A stretch of 64,000 nucleotides of DNA, taken from Desertivirga arenae. GTDB taxonomy: Bacteria > Bacteroidota > Bacteroidia > Sphingobacteriales > Sphingobacteriaceae. Where the stretch lies: the NCBI RefSeq assembly GCF_017355785.1, contig NZ_JAFEWE010000004.1:1-64000 (forward strand). Reading direction: 5' to 3'. Position 1 is the stretch's first letter. The number at the start of each line of letters is the position of its first letter. This document shows positions 9,278 through 18,274 of this stretch, one piece after another. The notes beneath the pieces are model-generated. The model made no database searches and was not told the DNA's origin. It worked only from the letters and a program-made list of their open reading frames with translations. Both the position numbers and the translations under genes were made by a program.

Positions 9278-11137
9278 TCATCGCATATGAATCATTAAGA
9301 CAGATATGTCCGCAGGCGAAACGCCTGAGATGCGTGATGCTTGCCCTAATGTTCTTGGTTTTATCTTCATCAATTTTTCTCTTGCCTCTTTAGATAGGGA
9401 TACCAGAGACTGGTAATTGAAACCAGGATTTATTTCCTGATCTTCCATTTTCTTCATTTTATCTACTATCTCCATCTCTTTCTCGAAATAGCTTTCGTAT
9501 TTCACTTTAATTTCAGCTTGTTCTATCGTGTCTGAATTAAATTGATTTAGTTCTGTATCAAATGATAAGTGTGCTTTTCTTAGATCTTCTATAGAAACCT
9601 GAGGGCGTGATAGCAATGAGAACATTTTTACATTCTGAGTTAGAGGAGTCGTTCCCAAGCTTTCAAGTAGCGAATTAACTTCGGATGGAGCAATTGATGT
9701 TGTTTTAAGAAACCGAACAATAGAATCCGAATCTCTTATCTTCTCATTTACTAAATTAAGACGATTGTCAGAAACGAGGCCAAGCTTATGAGCAATTGGA
9801 GTAAGCCGAATATCAGCATTATCCTGACGCAGTAATAGTCTATGTTCTGCCCTTGAAGTAAACATCCTATAAGGTTCTTCTGTACCTTTTGTTACAAGGT
9901 CATCTATTAAAACTCCTATATAGGATTCTGATCGCTTCATTATCAATTCATGAAGATCGTTGATTTTTTGATGAGCATTAATACCAGCGATGAAACCTTG
10001 ACTCGCTGCTTCTTCATATCCTGTGGTTCCATTGATCTGACCTGCAAAGAATAGATTTTTTAAAAGCTTTGTTTCAAGGGTAAGATTAAGTTGGGTAGGA
10101 GGGAAGTAGTCATATTCTATTGCATATCCTGGTCTAAACATCTTGGCATTTTCAAATCCTGGAATTTGTGTAAGGGCTTTGTACTGTACTTCTTCAGGTA
10201 GGGAGGTTGAAAAACCGTTTACGTAAATTTCTACTGTGTTCCAGCCCTCTGGTTCTACAAAAATTTGATGGCGCTCTCTTTCGGCAAATCGATTTATTTT
10301 GTCTTCAATTGAAGGGCAGTATCTAGGGCCAAGACCTTTTATTCTTCCAGTGAACATTGGGGACTTTTCAAATCCTTCCTTAAGCGTATCGTGTACCTTC
10401 TCATTAGTATAGGTTATCCAACAACATCTCTGTTCCGTTGACAATGGAACAGCAGTATAGGAGAATCTCCCTCTTTTTTTATCTCCCCATTGTTCCTCCA
10501 TCTTAGAATAATCCAAACTTCTTCCATCTACCCTTGGAGGAGTCCCTGTTTTCATTCGACCTGACTCAAATCCTAATTCGATAAGTTTTTCAGTTAGGCC
10601 TGTTGCTGATTTTTCTGCTGTTCTTCCCCCTCCAAACTTTTTCTCTCCTATATGTATTATTCCATTTAGAAATGTTCCATTTGTTAGTATAACAGCATTC
10701 GCTTCTATTTCAATACCAAGGGATGTTACCACACCTGATACTTTATCTCCTTTTGTCAAAATGGATTTTACAGTGTCCTGCCAGAAGTCTATATTGGAAG
10801 TCTGTTCTAGCATTAATCTCCATTCTTCGGAAAATCTCTTTCTATCACTTTGTGCTCTGGGACTCCACATTGCGGGTCCTTTTGAGAGGTTGAGCATTCT
10901 GAATTGGATCGAGGTTTTGTCTGTGACAATTCCGCTATATCCACCCATTGCGTCTATTTCTCTTACTATTTGTCCTTTCGCTACTCCACCCATTGCAGGA
11001 TTACAGCTCATTTGAGCTATAGTTTCCATATTCATTGTTATAAGCAGCACGGAAGAACCTAAATTAGCAGCCGCTGCAGCCGCTTCACATCCCGCGTGCC
11101 CAGCACCAACAACTATTATGTCGTATTTTTTAAACAT
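9278..11137 (-). CDS. mnmG: tRNA uridine-5-carboxymethylaminomethyl modification enzyme MnmG (GidA)
   Basis: MnmG with MnmE modifies the wobble uridine of several tRNAs, using FAD and a folate derivative. The start MFKKYDIIVVGAGHAGCEAA contains the FAD-binding GxGxxG motif at residues 11-16. CNPAMGGVAKGQIVREIDA, GGGRTAEKSATGLTEKL, GRMKTGTPPRVDGRSLDYS and TSRAEHRLLLRQDNAD are all classical. The length from this start is 619 residues. An open frame reaches back to 11185, but that begins with TTG, and the extra 16 residues (FHVEQ twice) are only a translation of two parS-like sites. The ABC-F gene lies directly upstream. Confidence 0.96.
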   Translation of the reverse strand: MFKKYDIIVVGAGHAGCEAAAAAANLGSSVLLITMNMETIAQMSCNPAMGGVAKGQIVREIDAMGGYSGIVTDKTSIQFRMLNLSKGPAMWSPRAQSDRKRFSEEWRLMLEQTSNIDFWQDTVKSILTKGDKVSGVVTSLGIEIEANAVILTNGTFLNGIIHIGEKKFGGGRTAEKSATGLTEKLIELGFESGRMKTGTPPRVDGRSLDYSKMEEQWGDKKRGRFSYTAVPLSTEQRCCWITYTNEKVHDTLKEGFEKSPMFTGRIKGLGPRYCPSIEDKINRFAERERHQIFVEPEGWNTVEIYVNGFSTSLPEEVQYKALTQIPGFENAKMFRPGYAIEYDYFPPTQLNLTLETKLLKNLFFAGQINGTTGYEEAASQGFIAGINAHQKINDLHELIMKRSESYIGVLIDDLVTKGTEEPYRMFTSRAEHRLLLRQDNADIRLTPIAHKLGLVSDNRLNLVNEKIRDSDSIVRFLKTTSIAPSEVNSLLESLGTTPLTQNVKMFSLLSRPQVSIEDLRKAHLSFDTELNQFNSDTIEQAEIKVKYESYFEKEMEIVDKMKKMEDQEINPGFNYQSLVSLSKEAREKLMKIKPRTLGQASRISGVSPADISVLMIHMR

Positions 11138-11141
11138 CTTT

Positions 11142-11157
11142 TGTTCCACGTGGAACT
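11142..11157. promoter_or_regulatory. parS-like centromere site 1
   Basis: TGTTCCACGTGGAACT matches the ParB binding consensus TGTTNCACGTGNAACA in 15 of 16 positions. It lies five bases upstream of the mnmG ATG and 11 bases from the second copy. parS sites in many bacteria cluster near the origin. No parA or parB gene is in the window. Confidence 0.8.
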
Positions 11158-11198
11158 TTGTCTTTTTTTGTTCCACGTGGAACAAAAAAAGACAAAGT
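11155..11198. terminator. 44-bp perfect palindrome built around parS site 2
   Basis: The parS core is extended by arms so that 22 bases on each side (11155-11176 and 11177-11198) are fully complementary, with no loop. It starts three bases behind the ABC-F stop codon. In RNA it would form a strong hairpin with a poly-A/U lower stem, so it may also work as a terminator for the ABC-F gene. Dual use is my inference. Confidence 0.5.
11169..11184. promoter_or_regulatory. parS-like centromere site 2, perfect palindrome
   Basis: TGTTCCACGTGGAACA is a perfect 16-bp palindrome and a full match to the bacterial parS consensus, the loading site of the chromosome-partitioning protein ParB. It lies between the ABC-F stop and the mnmG start. 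Confidence 0.88.
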
Positions 11199-11200
11199 GA

Positions 11201-13069
11201 TTAGTTATTTTTTAATTCAGAAAGTTCTACCCAGCGATTTGTGAGTTTATCTAATGAACTTTTCTTTGTTTCAATTTCAGTTGAAATATTATTGAGAATG
11301 GTATGGTCTGATATGCCAGAATTTAACTCAATAGTAAGATCGTTTATTTTTGCTTCTAATTCAAAGATGTCCTTCTCAATTTCATCTAGTTCTTTTTCCT
11401 CCTTGAATGTTAATTTTGTTTTTATTGAGGAGTTTTTACCAGGGGAGGAATCGTTTGCTTTCTTTAATATGCTTTTGTTTTTTATCTCTTCTTCTTTCTC
11501 CAGTCGGTATTCAGTATAATTCCCGTTGTATATTTTAACTGTTGAATCGCCTTCAAGAATAAAAAGCTGTTCAGTAAGTTTGTCCATCAAATATCTATCG
11601 TGCGAAACTAGAAGTAGTACGCCAGAGTAGTTTTCGAGGAAATCTTCTAGTACGTTTAGCGTGTCTATATCAAGATCGTTGGTAGGCTCATCAAGTATTA
11701 AGAAATTAGGATTCTTCATTAATACTCGCATTAATTGCAGTCGCTTCTTTTCACCTCCACTAAGTTTGTTTACATAGGTATGTTGTTTGGCTGGAGGAAA
11801 TAGGAAATGAGTAAGGAGTTGGGAAGCTGTTAGTGTTTTTCCATCGGCCATTGTTATAAATTCTGCCACGCTTTTCACTACATCTATAACTCGCTCATCT
11901 TCTTTTATATCGAGTCCTGACTGTCTATAGTACCCGTAAACAGTGGTTTCTCCTATTAAAACCTTACCACGCTTAGGAAGAGTATCACCTGATATTATAT
12001 TTAGCAAGGTTGATTTTCCACTTCCATTTTTTCCCGCTAATCCAATCTTGTCTCCTTTTTTAAATGTATAGCTGAAGTTATCAATTACTATATGATCTCC
12101 AAATTCTTGCCCAATATGTTCGAGTTCCAGTATTTTATTTCCCTGCCTGGAAACTTTAGTGCTTAATTCAATTTTTTGCTGAACGTTTTTTCCCTTTGTT
12201 CTTTCTTCAAGATCATAGAAGGAATCGATCCTTGATTTAGACTTAGTAGTACGAGCCTTTGGCATTCTACGCATCCATTCTAGTTCTTTTTTTAGAAGGT
12301 TCCTGTTTTTCTGCAAAGTTGAGGCTTCGAGTTCTTCTCTTTCTGCTTTCTTTTCAAGGAAGTAGCTATAGTTCCCTTGGTAGGTGTAAAGCTTTTTATT
12401 TTCTAACTCAAGAATATGATTACAGATATTGTCTAGAAAGTACCTGTCATGAGTAACCATGATTAAAGTCTTTTGTCCGCTTGTTAAATAGCTCTCCAGC
12501 CACTCTATCATTTCAATATCTAAATGATTGGTTGGTTCATCGAGTACATAAACATCAGGATTGTCTATAAGAAGTTTAGCGAGTGCCAAACGTTTCTTTT
12601 GGCCTCCAGATAAGGTTTTAATCTCCTTATCAAGATGGTGAATAGATAAGCGCTGTAAAATTGTTTTTATCTCATGCTCATATTCCCAGGCATTCAGCTC
12701 GCTGATTTCGTTCATTAAATCAGCCAGCATGTCTTCATTCGGGTTTAATTGGCTCAATAATTCCTCGTATTTCCGAATAACTTGTTGTTGTTTATTTTCT
12801 AAACTATAAATATAGTCAGATACTGTTTTTAGTTCTCCGAAATAGGGGTCTTGTTCAAGATAACCTATGTTTAATCCTTTTTCTTTTACAACTTTACCAT
12901 TAGTCGGATTTAACTTTTCGCAAAGGATTTTCATTAAGGTAGATTTTCCCGAACCGTTAATGCCGACCAGAGCTACCCGCTGTCCCTTGGCTATTCCAAA
13001 TGTAATGTCTTTAAATAGCCAGTTGTCATTAAATGCATGGCCTAATTGTTCTCCTGATAAAATACTCAT
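11201..13069 (-). CDS. ABC-F family ATPase, Uup-like
   Basis: Two ABC ATPase domains without membrane segments define an ABC-F protein; these act on ribosomes. The first has Walker A GINGSGKST, signature LSGGQKKR and Walker B VYVLDEPTNHLD. The second has GKNGSGKST, LSGGEKKR and FLILDEPTNDLD. A charged linker lies between them (MRRMPKARTTKSKSR). A helical C-terminal extension from about residue 540 suggests the Uup branch, in which such a domain binds DNA or RNA. The length is 622 residues. Its ATG overlaps the TGA of the upstream NAD(P)-binding gene (ATGA), so the two are translationally coupled. The substrate or antibiotic link, if any, is unknown. Confidence 0.9.
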   Translation of the reverse strand: MSILSGEQLGHAFNDNWLFKDITFGIAKGQRVALVGINGSGKSTLMKILCEKLNPTNGKVVKEKGLNIGYLEQDPYFGELKTVSDYIYSLENKQQQVIRKYEELLSQLNPNEDMLADLMNEISELNAWEYEHEIKTILQRLSIHHLDKEIKTLSGGQKKRLALAKLLIDNPDVYVLDEPTNHLDIEMIEWLESYLTSGQKTLIMVTHDRYFLDNICNHILELENKKLYTYQGNYSYFLEKKAEREELEASTLQKNRNLLKKELEWMRRMPKARTTKSKSRIDSFYDLEERTKGKNVQQKIELSTKVSRQGNKILELEHIGQEFGDHIVIDNFSYTFKKGDKIGLAGKNGSGKSTLLNIISGDTLPKRGKVLIGETTVYGYYRQSGLDIKEDERVIDVVKSVAEFITMADGKTLTASQLLTHFLFPPAKQHTYVNKLSGGEKKRLQLMRVLMKNPNFLILDEPTNDLDIDTLNVLEDFLENYSGVLLLVSHDRYLMDKLTEQLFILEGDSTVKIYNGNYTEYRLEKEEEIKNKSILKKANDSSPGKNSSIKTKLTFKEEKELDEIEKDIFELEAKINDLTIELNSGISDHTILNNISTEIETKKSSLDKLTNRWVELSELKNN

Positions 13070-13719
13070 GCTAGTTCCTTTATTTTATCAGAAGGGTAGA
13101 TGTGTATCCCTTCAAGTTCTTTAAGTGTTTGATTTAACATTGCCTTTGCAACTATTATTGCTTCTATACTTTGATATTTTTTTAAATCGCCAATTAGTAA
13201 TGGATCTATTGTTACCATGAATCCTGTAAATAACTTTTCTAGTATTCTAAATTCATTTCTTTTTCCCCGCAGGAGCGAGGGTCGGTAAATATGTAAAGAT
13301 CTAACAATATATTTTTTAAGATCTTCTTCTGTCTTACCTTTTAGTTTTGAATAGAATAATCTTGATCTGCTATCTGCTCCTAAGGCTGAAATATAATGGA
13401 ATTGGGCAATGTTATTATCCTTAGCTATACGTGATAGTTTCAGACAATAAGAATGCTCGATCTTTTTATAATCCTCCCTGTTTGGTGTTTTGCGTTTAGT
13501 TGTTCCCAGGCAGAAATACAAAACGTCTCCCTTTATTTCCTCTCTATGTTGTTCTAAATCATCAAAGTTAATGACTACTTGTCTTAGTTTAGGGTGTTTA
13601 AAGGCTGCTGGTCTTCTCGTTAAAACCAGAACTTCTTCAAAAGCGTCAGTATCTAATAATAGCTGTAGTAGTAATGATCCTACTAAACCTGTTGCTCCAG
13701 TTATAACTGCTTTTTTCAA
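13066..13719 (-). CDS. NAD(P)-binding Rossmann-fold protein, atypical SDR
   Basis: The N-terminal KKAVITGATGLVGSLLLQLLL carries the GxTGxxG dinucleotide-binding motif of atypical short-chain dehydrogenases of the YbjT/HTATIP2 type. LYFCLGTTKRKT and FHYISALGADSRSRLFYSKLKGKTEE follow, with the YxxxK active-site pair in YSKLK. RSLHIYRPSLLRGKR is the family's late motif. The length of 217 residues fits that group. The gene overlaps the ABC-F gene by four bases. The substrate is not known. Confidence 0.85.
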   Translation of the reverse strand: MKKAVITGATGLVGSLLLQLLLDTDAFEEVLVLTRRPAAFKHPKLRQVVINFDDLEQHREEIKGDVLYFCLGTTKRKTPNREDYKKIEHSYCLKLSRIAKDNNIAQFHYISALGADSRSRLFYSKLKGKTEEDLKKYIVRSLHIYRPSLLRGKRNEFRILEKLFTGFMVTIDPLLIGDLKKYQSIEAIIVAKAMLNQTLKELEGIHIYPSDKIKELA

Positions 13720-13859
13720 TGCACACCTATCTTAATCTATACAAAAATACGTAAATAATAGATCGGTCAGCTTATGCTTGAAAATTTAATGAATTAATGA
13801 TAAAGGAATGAGAAACTTATACTGATTATTAATGAAGGCTTAGTCTTGACCTTTTAGAA

Positions 13860-14285
13860 TTAAAATTTTCTCAATTCTAAATGTTCATTTTCTTTCTGAG
13901 TCATCAAGTCCTTATCTCCCTTTGATTTATCTTTATAACCTAGTAAATGGAGGGTTCCATGAATTATTATCCGATGTAGTTCGTCCTTTACAGATACTGA
14001 AAACTTTTCAGCATTCTCACAAACTCTTTCATAACTTATAAAAATGTCTCCTGTAATAACTCCTTCCTCGTCCGAATTGTCAAAAGTTATTATATCTGTA
14101 TAAGTATCATGATTTAGGTATTCACGATTAATATTGAGCAAATAAGTATCATTACAGAAAATAAAATTAAGCTCGTTCAACTTACATCCCTCCTTAAGGA
14201 TAGTTTGTTTTATCCACTCTCTGAGCTTAATTTTATCCTTTAATATGAAAGTAATCTCTTCCTGAAAAAAATTAATAGTAGCCAT
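13860..14285 (-). CDS. ybeY: rRNA maturation RNase YbeY
   Basis: YbeY is a metal-dependent endoribonuclease needed for 16S rRNA 3' processing and ribosome quality control. The motif HGTLHLLGYKD supplies two metal-binding His. The third His of the usual HGxLHLxGYDH is Asp here, a variant I believe to be common in Bacteroidetes. LNREYLNHDTYTDIITFD upstream is the other conserved stretch. The length of 141 residues is normal for the phylum. The start codon overlaps the stop of the upstream ATPase gene by one base. Confidence 0.92.
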   Translation of the reverse strand: MATINFFQEEITFILKDKIKLREWIKQTILKEGCKLNELNFIFCNDTYLLNINREYLNHDTYTDIITFDNSDEEGVITGDIFISYERVCENAEKFSVSVKDELHRIIIHGTLHLLGYKDKSKGDKDLMTQKENEHLELRKF

Positions 14286-14719
14286 TAAACCTTAAAGTGC
14301 AATTCTATTTCATTTCCTTTAAGATTGAATATACATTGATCTGCCAGATGCTTTATAATAAATACACCTCGTCCTGTAAGGTTTTCAAGGTTTTCAGGAG
14401 CAGTAGGGTCAGGCAATCTGTTATAATCAAAACCGTCTCCTTCGTCAGCAACAGTAAATTGCATTCTCTTACCATTGTGAACCTCCAGGTTGATATATAC
14501 TTTTTTACTATCATCCTGTTTATTTCCATGAACAATAGCATTTATCGTTGCCTCGCTAAGGCAAGTAAGCATATTTGCATAAGTATCATCCCCTAGGTTA
14601 TATTCCTCTTTTAACTTGTCTATAAAGTTTTCAACCGTGGTAATGCTATCAACTCTAGAAGGCAGTTGTAAGGTATATAAAACAGTATCGTCTGAAATGT
14701 CTACCCGGTTTGTTGTCAT
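14285..14719 (-). CDS. Anti-sigma-factor type ATP-binding protein (RsbW-like)
   Basis: This 144-residue protein is a lone HATPase_c domain of the RsbW/SpoIIAB serine-kinase group. The N box ATINAIVHGNK, the G1-type DEGDGFDY and the G2 segment TGRGVFIIKHLAD are in order. Such proteins bind or phosphorylate anti-sigma antagonists and control a sigma factor. No antagonist (STAS) or sigma gene is adjacent. It is followed by ybeY with a one-base overlap and preceded by the DUF4175 gene by one base, so all three are probably one transcript. Confidence 0.85.
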   Translation of the reverse strand: MTTNRVDISDDTVLYTLQLPSRVDSITTVENFIDKLKEEYNLGDDTYANMLTCLSEATINAIVHGNKQDDSKKVYINLEVHNGKRMQFTVADEGDGFDYNRLPDPTAPENLENLTGRGVFIIKHLADQCIFNLKGNEIELHFKV

Positions 14720-14720
14720 A

Positions 14721-17700
14721 CTATTGGTTACTATTTAAAAGCCTAAAATAATCGCCTACCTTCAATTTATAAAATGAATTTAAATCAGGAGGCACAGTTT
14801 TTAATAATTCCACTTCGTTCTGTTTAATTTTCTTGAATTCGTCCAGAACGAATTTGTAACTAGGTGAATATTCTTTTCCCTGCTTACTTTCTCTCTTATT
14901 ATCTTGTTCGCGCTCTCTTTCAGCTTTTTCAGCATTTAAAAGCTTGGATAGAATTTCTTGTTGCCTGATTAGCGTTTCCTGCTGAATCTTCTTGTTTACG
15001 AGATCCGTCTCACTTTGTTCCATCTCCTTTGCTAGCTTGTCTAAATTACCTAACCCACCTTTGCCATCTTTGTTTAGATCTCTGTTAATTTCTTGCAAAG
15101 ACTGACGGATCATCTGCTGTTCCCTGGCCATTCGTGCCAGTTGTTCGCTCATCTGCCCCTTGCTCTGAAAGCCTTTGGCCGCTTGAATGCCTTGCTGCTG
15201 CATCTGCTGACGTGCCTTTTGCATATTCTGATTCAACTGTTCCTGCATTTGACGCAGTTGAGACAAGCTTTTTTGCTTGCCTTTGCCACCTTGCTGTGCG
15301 TTCTTCATCATCCGTTGAAGAGCATCCTCAACTTCACTCAACATTAATGCCAAATTATTGATGGCTGTCATGGCGTACTGTTGATTTCTATTTGCTTCGG
15401 GAGTTCTTCGTTCAGAAAGATGATTAAGCGCACTTTCTATGTTTTTGTTTATCTCCTGGATTTCTTTGTTAACAAGGGATTCGATCTGTGGAGCTTTTTT
15501 GCTAAGTTCGAATAAGCTGTCCTGAACTCCCTTTAGATCATCTTTAATTTCCTTTTGTTTCTGAGTTAATCTCAAATAATTAGGATCAGTGGAGGAGGTA
15601 GACCTCAACGTCTGCATAATCTTCTCCTGGTTGAAGGATGCAGAAAGTAGATTTTTTAAAATTTGACGCAGGTTTTGAAGATTCAATTGATTTTCTTCTA
15701 ATTCGTTTTCCTTTTGATTATCAGAGAGTTTCTGCGACAATTGCTTCATCTGCTGAGCAGCCTGTTCTTGTTTCTCAGCTGCTTTTTTATTGTTTTTATT
15801 TTCAAGATTTTTACTACTTTCTTCAAGATTTTCTTCTATTTGCTCTTGTTCTTTGCTGGTATTCTGTAATTCGTTCTTTTTATCTAACTCCTCATTTTTC
15901 CTTTCAAGATCTTTCATGTCAGTCTTCACTTCATTGAATTCCTTATTGAGTTGTTCCTGTTGTCTTTGAAGATCCTTAGAGGAGTCGTTTTTTTGTGTTT
16001 TTTCTTTTAATTGTTGCTGCTTTTCCGCCAATTTGTCAATCTTCTTAGTCACCTCGTTAAGTTTTTGATCGAACTCCAATTGTTTATAAAGCTCCAGTAT
16101 TCTATCCAATTCTTTCTGCAATACCTTATTGTCTGTTTGCATTTTTGATAATTCCTGTTGCGTTTGCCCTTTGTTATTTTGGTCAAGCAACTGTTCTATG
16201 TTTTTTAAGAGTTCTTTAGTTTTCTCGTCCAATACATTCTCGAACAAGTTCTCAATCTGCTTTTGTTTTTCTAATAATTGCTCCGTCTCGTCCCCCAGTT
16301 CCTGCCTTTGATAAAGATTTTTCTTGTTATCATTTTTAATCTCATCCACTAATTTTTGCAAATCTCTCTGTTTGTCAAGCAGTTGTTCAATTTGTTTCTT
16401 CTCCTCAAAAGACAAACTCTTCTTATTAAACAAGTCCTGATTAAGCCTCTTTGCCTCCCGCTCTATCGCGGAGGCTTGCTTAATAGCTTGCTCCATTTTT
16501 TTCTCAACTATCTTAGCCGTTTGCTCTAGTTGCTTTTGTGTCTCGGCATTGGTAGGCAGTTTAAGCGATTTTAAAGAAGATCTGGTCGACTTTGGTCCAT
16601 TAACAGCGTCATTATCAAAAACTTCAAAATAGTATTCCAGCCTGTCACCTGCTTTAATCTTAATAGTACTTACGTCAAAAGCATAAAAAAAATTACTCTG
16701 AAGTACATTTTTATTAAATGAAACCGCTCGTCTAAAAATTCTACCCTTATTATGCTCATCGGATACTTTATAGATGAAGTCCAATTTGGAGAAACCATAA
16801 TCATCATTCACCTGCCCGACAAAATATAGGACCTTAGAGTTTAATGAATCTTTTCGTTCATTAATCTGGATTTGCGGTGATAAATCGGGGATTACATTAA
16901 GGTTGTAATGTGTTTCTTCTTTAGATAAGATAGATCCTGCTGATGCCTTTACTGAGAAAACAGCACTTTCTAAAGCCCGAAAGGTATAAATGAAAATATC
17001 CTTTGACTGGGGCCCTAAATCTATTTTCTGATCTTTTGACGTCAATCTAATCTGACTGGTGTTTTCCGTCTTGAATTTCCAGGAGACCTTTGTTCCTGCA
17101 GGAACTGATAGATCTCCTGAATTACTAAAATTTTCGTTCCTCTTATTAATATACTCAGGATATTCAAGATAAACATCAAAGTTCAAAAGAGAAGGATTCT
17201 TTTTTACTTGAATAGTATAACTTGTTGACTTGAATTCTCCTGCTTTTAAGACTATTTTCTTCTCGTCCTGGACGTTTCTAAACGTATAGTTGAAGTTTAA
17301 AATATTTTCTTTATTTAATTTGAACAGATTGGCACCATCTTCTAGGTAAATATCCTGGGGAATTTCTTGCCCGATTATCTTCACACTCAATATGAAATCT
17401 TCCCCTTTTACTACGCTTAAATCCTTATTTAGAATCAAAAATTTAAAAGGTGCTTCTCTTATAAACTTTTTGTTATGCTTTATCAAACGTTCTGTACTCT
17501 CTTTCAAAATAGAAGGAGCTGTAGCCCCAATAAAAACAAGAATAACAAGGGGAAAAAGGACGTATTTCAGATATCTCTTGTTGTCTTTAATCTTAATAGC
17601 TGTGGTAAAAGGAATGGGCTTTAGCTCTGCAATCTTTTGATCTATGCTTGCTTCTACTAATTCTTTATGGCTTAAATTCTCGTTCGCGAGCTTTTTCAGC

Positions 17701-18050
17701 TGTAAAGTATTCAATAGCTTATCTTTAATATGTGAGAAATGTTGTCCAATTATCTCCGACGCTTTCTCATGCGTGAGGGTTTTTCCAAGCTTATAATACT
17801 GCAGTAGTGGAATAGCAATCCATTTTATAGAAACAAACCCGTTAAAAGTTAAAAAGCTATAAAATAAAAGAGTTCTCACAAGAGGAGAAAAGTTTCCAAA
17901 GTATTCCGCAAGGGCGATAAGAATATAGGAGGCGATTAGGGATGCAGATAAATATAGAGAGCCTCGTACTACCTGATTTAAGTAATATTTCCTTATAAAC
18001 TCTTCTATTTTTAGAATGAGATAGGAGTAATTGCTGGTAGAGGCATCCAT
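14721..18050 (-). CDS. DUF4175 family coiled-coil membrane protein
   Basis: The protein of 1109 residues has two membrane helices near residues 35-80 and one around 160-180. A beta-rich domain to about residue 500 follows, then a very long Gln/Lys/Glu-rich coiled coil (about 500-1040) full of KKxEQ and QQQ segments. This layout is characteristic of the DUF4175 family of Bacteroidetes and related phyla, whose role is not established. It is likely inner-membrane anchored with the coiled coil on one side. The gene leads into the RsbW-like and ybeY genes with almost no spacing. The Gln/Lys-rich composition is intrinsic to the family. Confidence 0.85.
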   Translation of the reverse strand: MDASTSNYSYLILKIEEFIRKYYLNQVVRGSLYLSASLIASYILIALAEYFGNFSPLVRTLLFYSFLTFNGFVSIKWIAIPLLQYYKLGKTLTHEKASEIIGQHFSHIKDKLLNTLQLKKLANENLSHKELVEASIDQKIAELKPIPFTTAIKIKDNKRYLKYVLFPLVILVFIGATAPSILKESTERLIKHNKKFIREAPFKFLILNKDLSVVKGEDFILSVKIIGQEIPQDIYLEDGANLFKLNKENILNFNYTFRNVQDEKKIVLKAGEFKSTSYTIQVKKNPSLLNFDVYLEYPEYINKRNENFSNSGDLSVPAGTKVSWKFKTENTSQIRLTSKDQKIDLGPQSKDIFIYTFRALESAVFSVKASAGSILSKEETHYNLNVIPDLSPQIQINERKDSLNSKVLYFVGQVNDDYGFSKLDFIYKVSDEHNKGRIFRRAVSFNKNVLQSNFFYAFDVSTIKIKAGDRLEYYFEVFDNDAVNGPKSTRSSLKSLKLPTNAETQKQLEQTAKIVEKKMEQAIKQASAIEREAKRLNQDLFNKKSLSFEEKKQIEQLLDKQRDLQKLVDEIKNDNKKNLYQRQELGDETEQLLEKQKQIENLFENVLDEKTKELLKNIEQLLDQNNKGQTQQELSKMQTDNKVLQKELDRILELYKQLEFDQKLNEVTKKIDKLAEKQQQLKEKTQKNDSSKDLQRQQEQLNKEFNEVKTDMKDLERKNEELDKKNELQNTSKEQEQIEENLEESSKNLENKNNKKAAEKQEQAAQQMKQLSQKLSDNQKENELEENQLNLQNLRQILKNLLSASFNQEKIMQTLRSTSSTDPNYLRLTQKQKEIKDDLKGVQDSLFELSKKAPQIESLVNKEIQEINKNIESALNHLSERRTPEANRNQQYAMTAINNLALMLSEVEDALQRMMKNAQQGGKGKQKSLSQLRQMQEQLNQNMQKARQQMQQQGIQAAKGFQSKGQMSEQLARMAREQQMIRQSLQEINRDLNKDGKGGLGNLDKLAKEMEQSETDLVNKKIQQETLIRQQEILSKLLNAEKAEREREQDNKRESKQGKEYSPSYKFVLDEFKKIKQNEVELLKTVPPDLNSFYKLKVGDYFRLLNSNQ

Positions 18051-18205
18051 TAATCTCTTGAACTATAAATAACAAATTAACGGAATTTTCTAATATTATG
18101 TTATAAGGTGGCCTTTTTTAAAGTTTAAGCAGTTTAGTGCAATATGATTAGACATTAACTGCTATGCATTACTTAACCCAGTGGCTAGGCTAACTTGAGA
18201 TAAAC

Positions 18206-18234
18206 AAAAAAGTTCGAAGAATCCTCCGAACTTT
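18206..18234 (-). terminator. Terminator of the cysHDN cluster
   Basis: AAAGTTCG (18209-18216) pairs with CGAACTTT (18227-18234). On the minus strand the stem runs into a T run. It lies 41 bases behind the cysN stop. Confidence 0.8.
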
Positions 18235-18274
18235 ATACCTACTAATAATAAAACCTTTTGAAACTTTATACCTT

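Noticed and set aside
14721-18050. Large plus-strand frames across the DUF4175 gene
   Set aside because: They are shadows of its Gln/Lys/Glu-rich coiled coil read on the other strand and have Phe/Leu/Ser-rich, non-protein-like composition.
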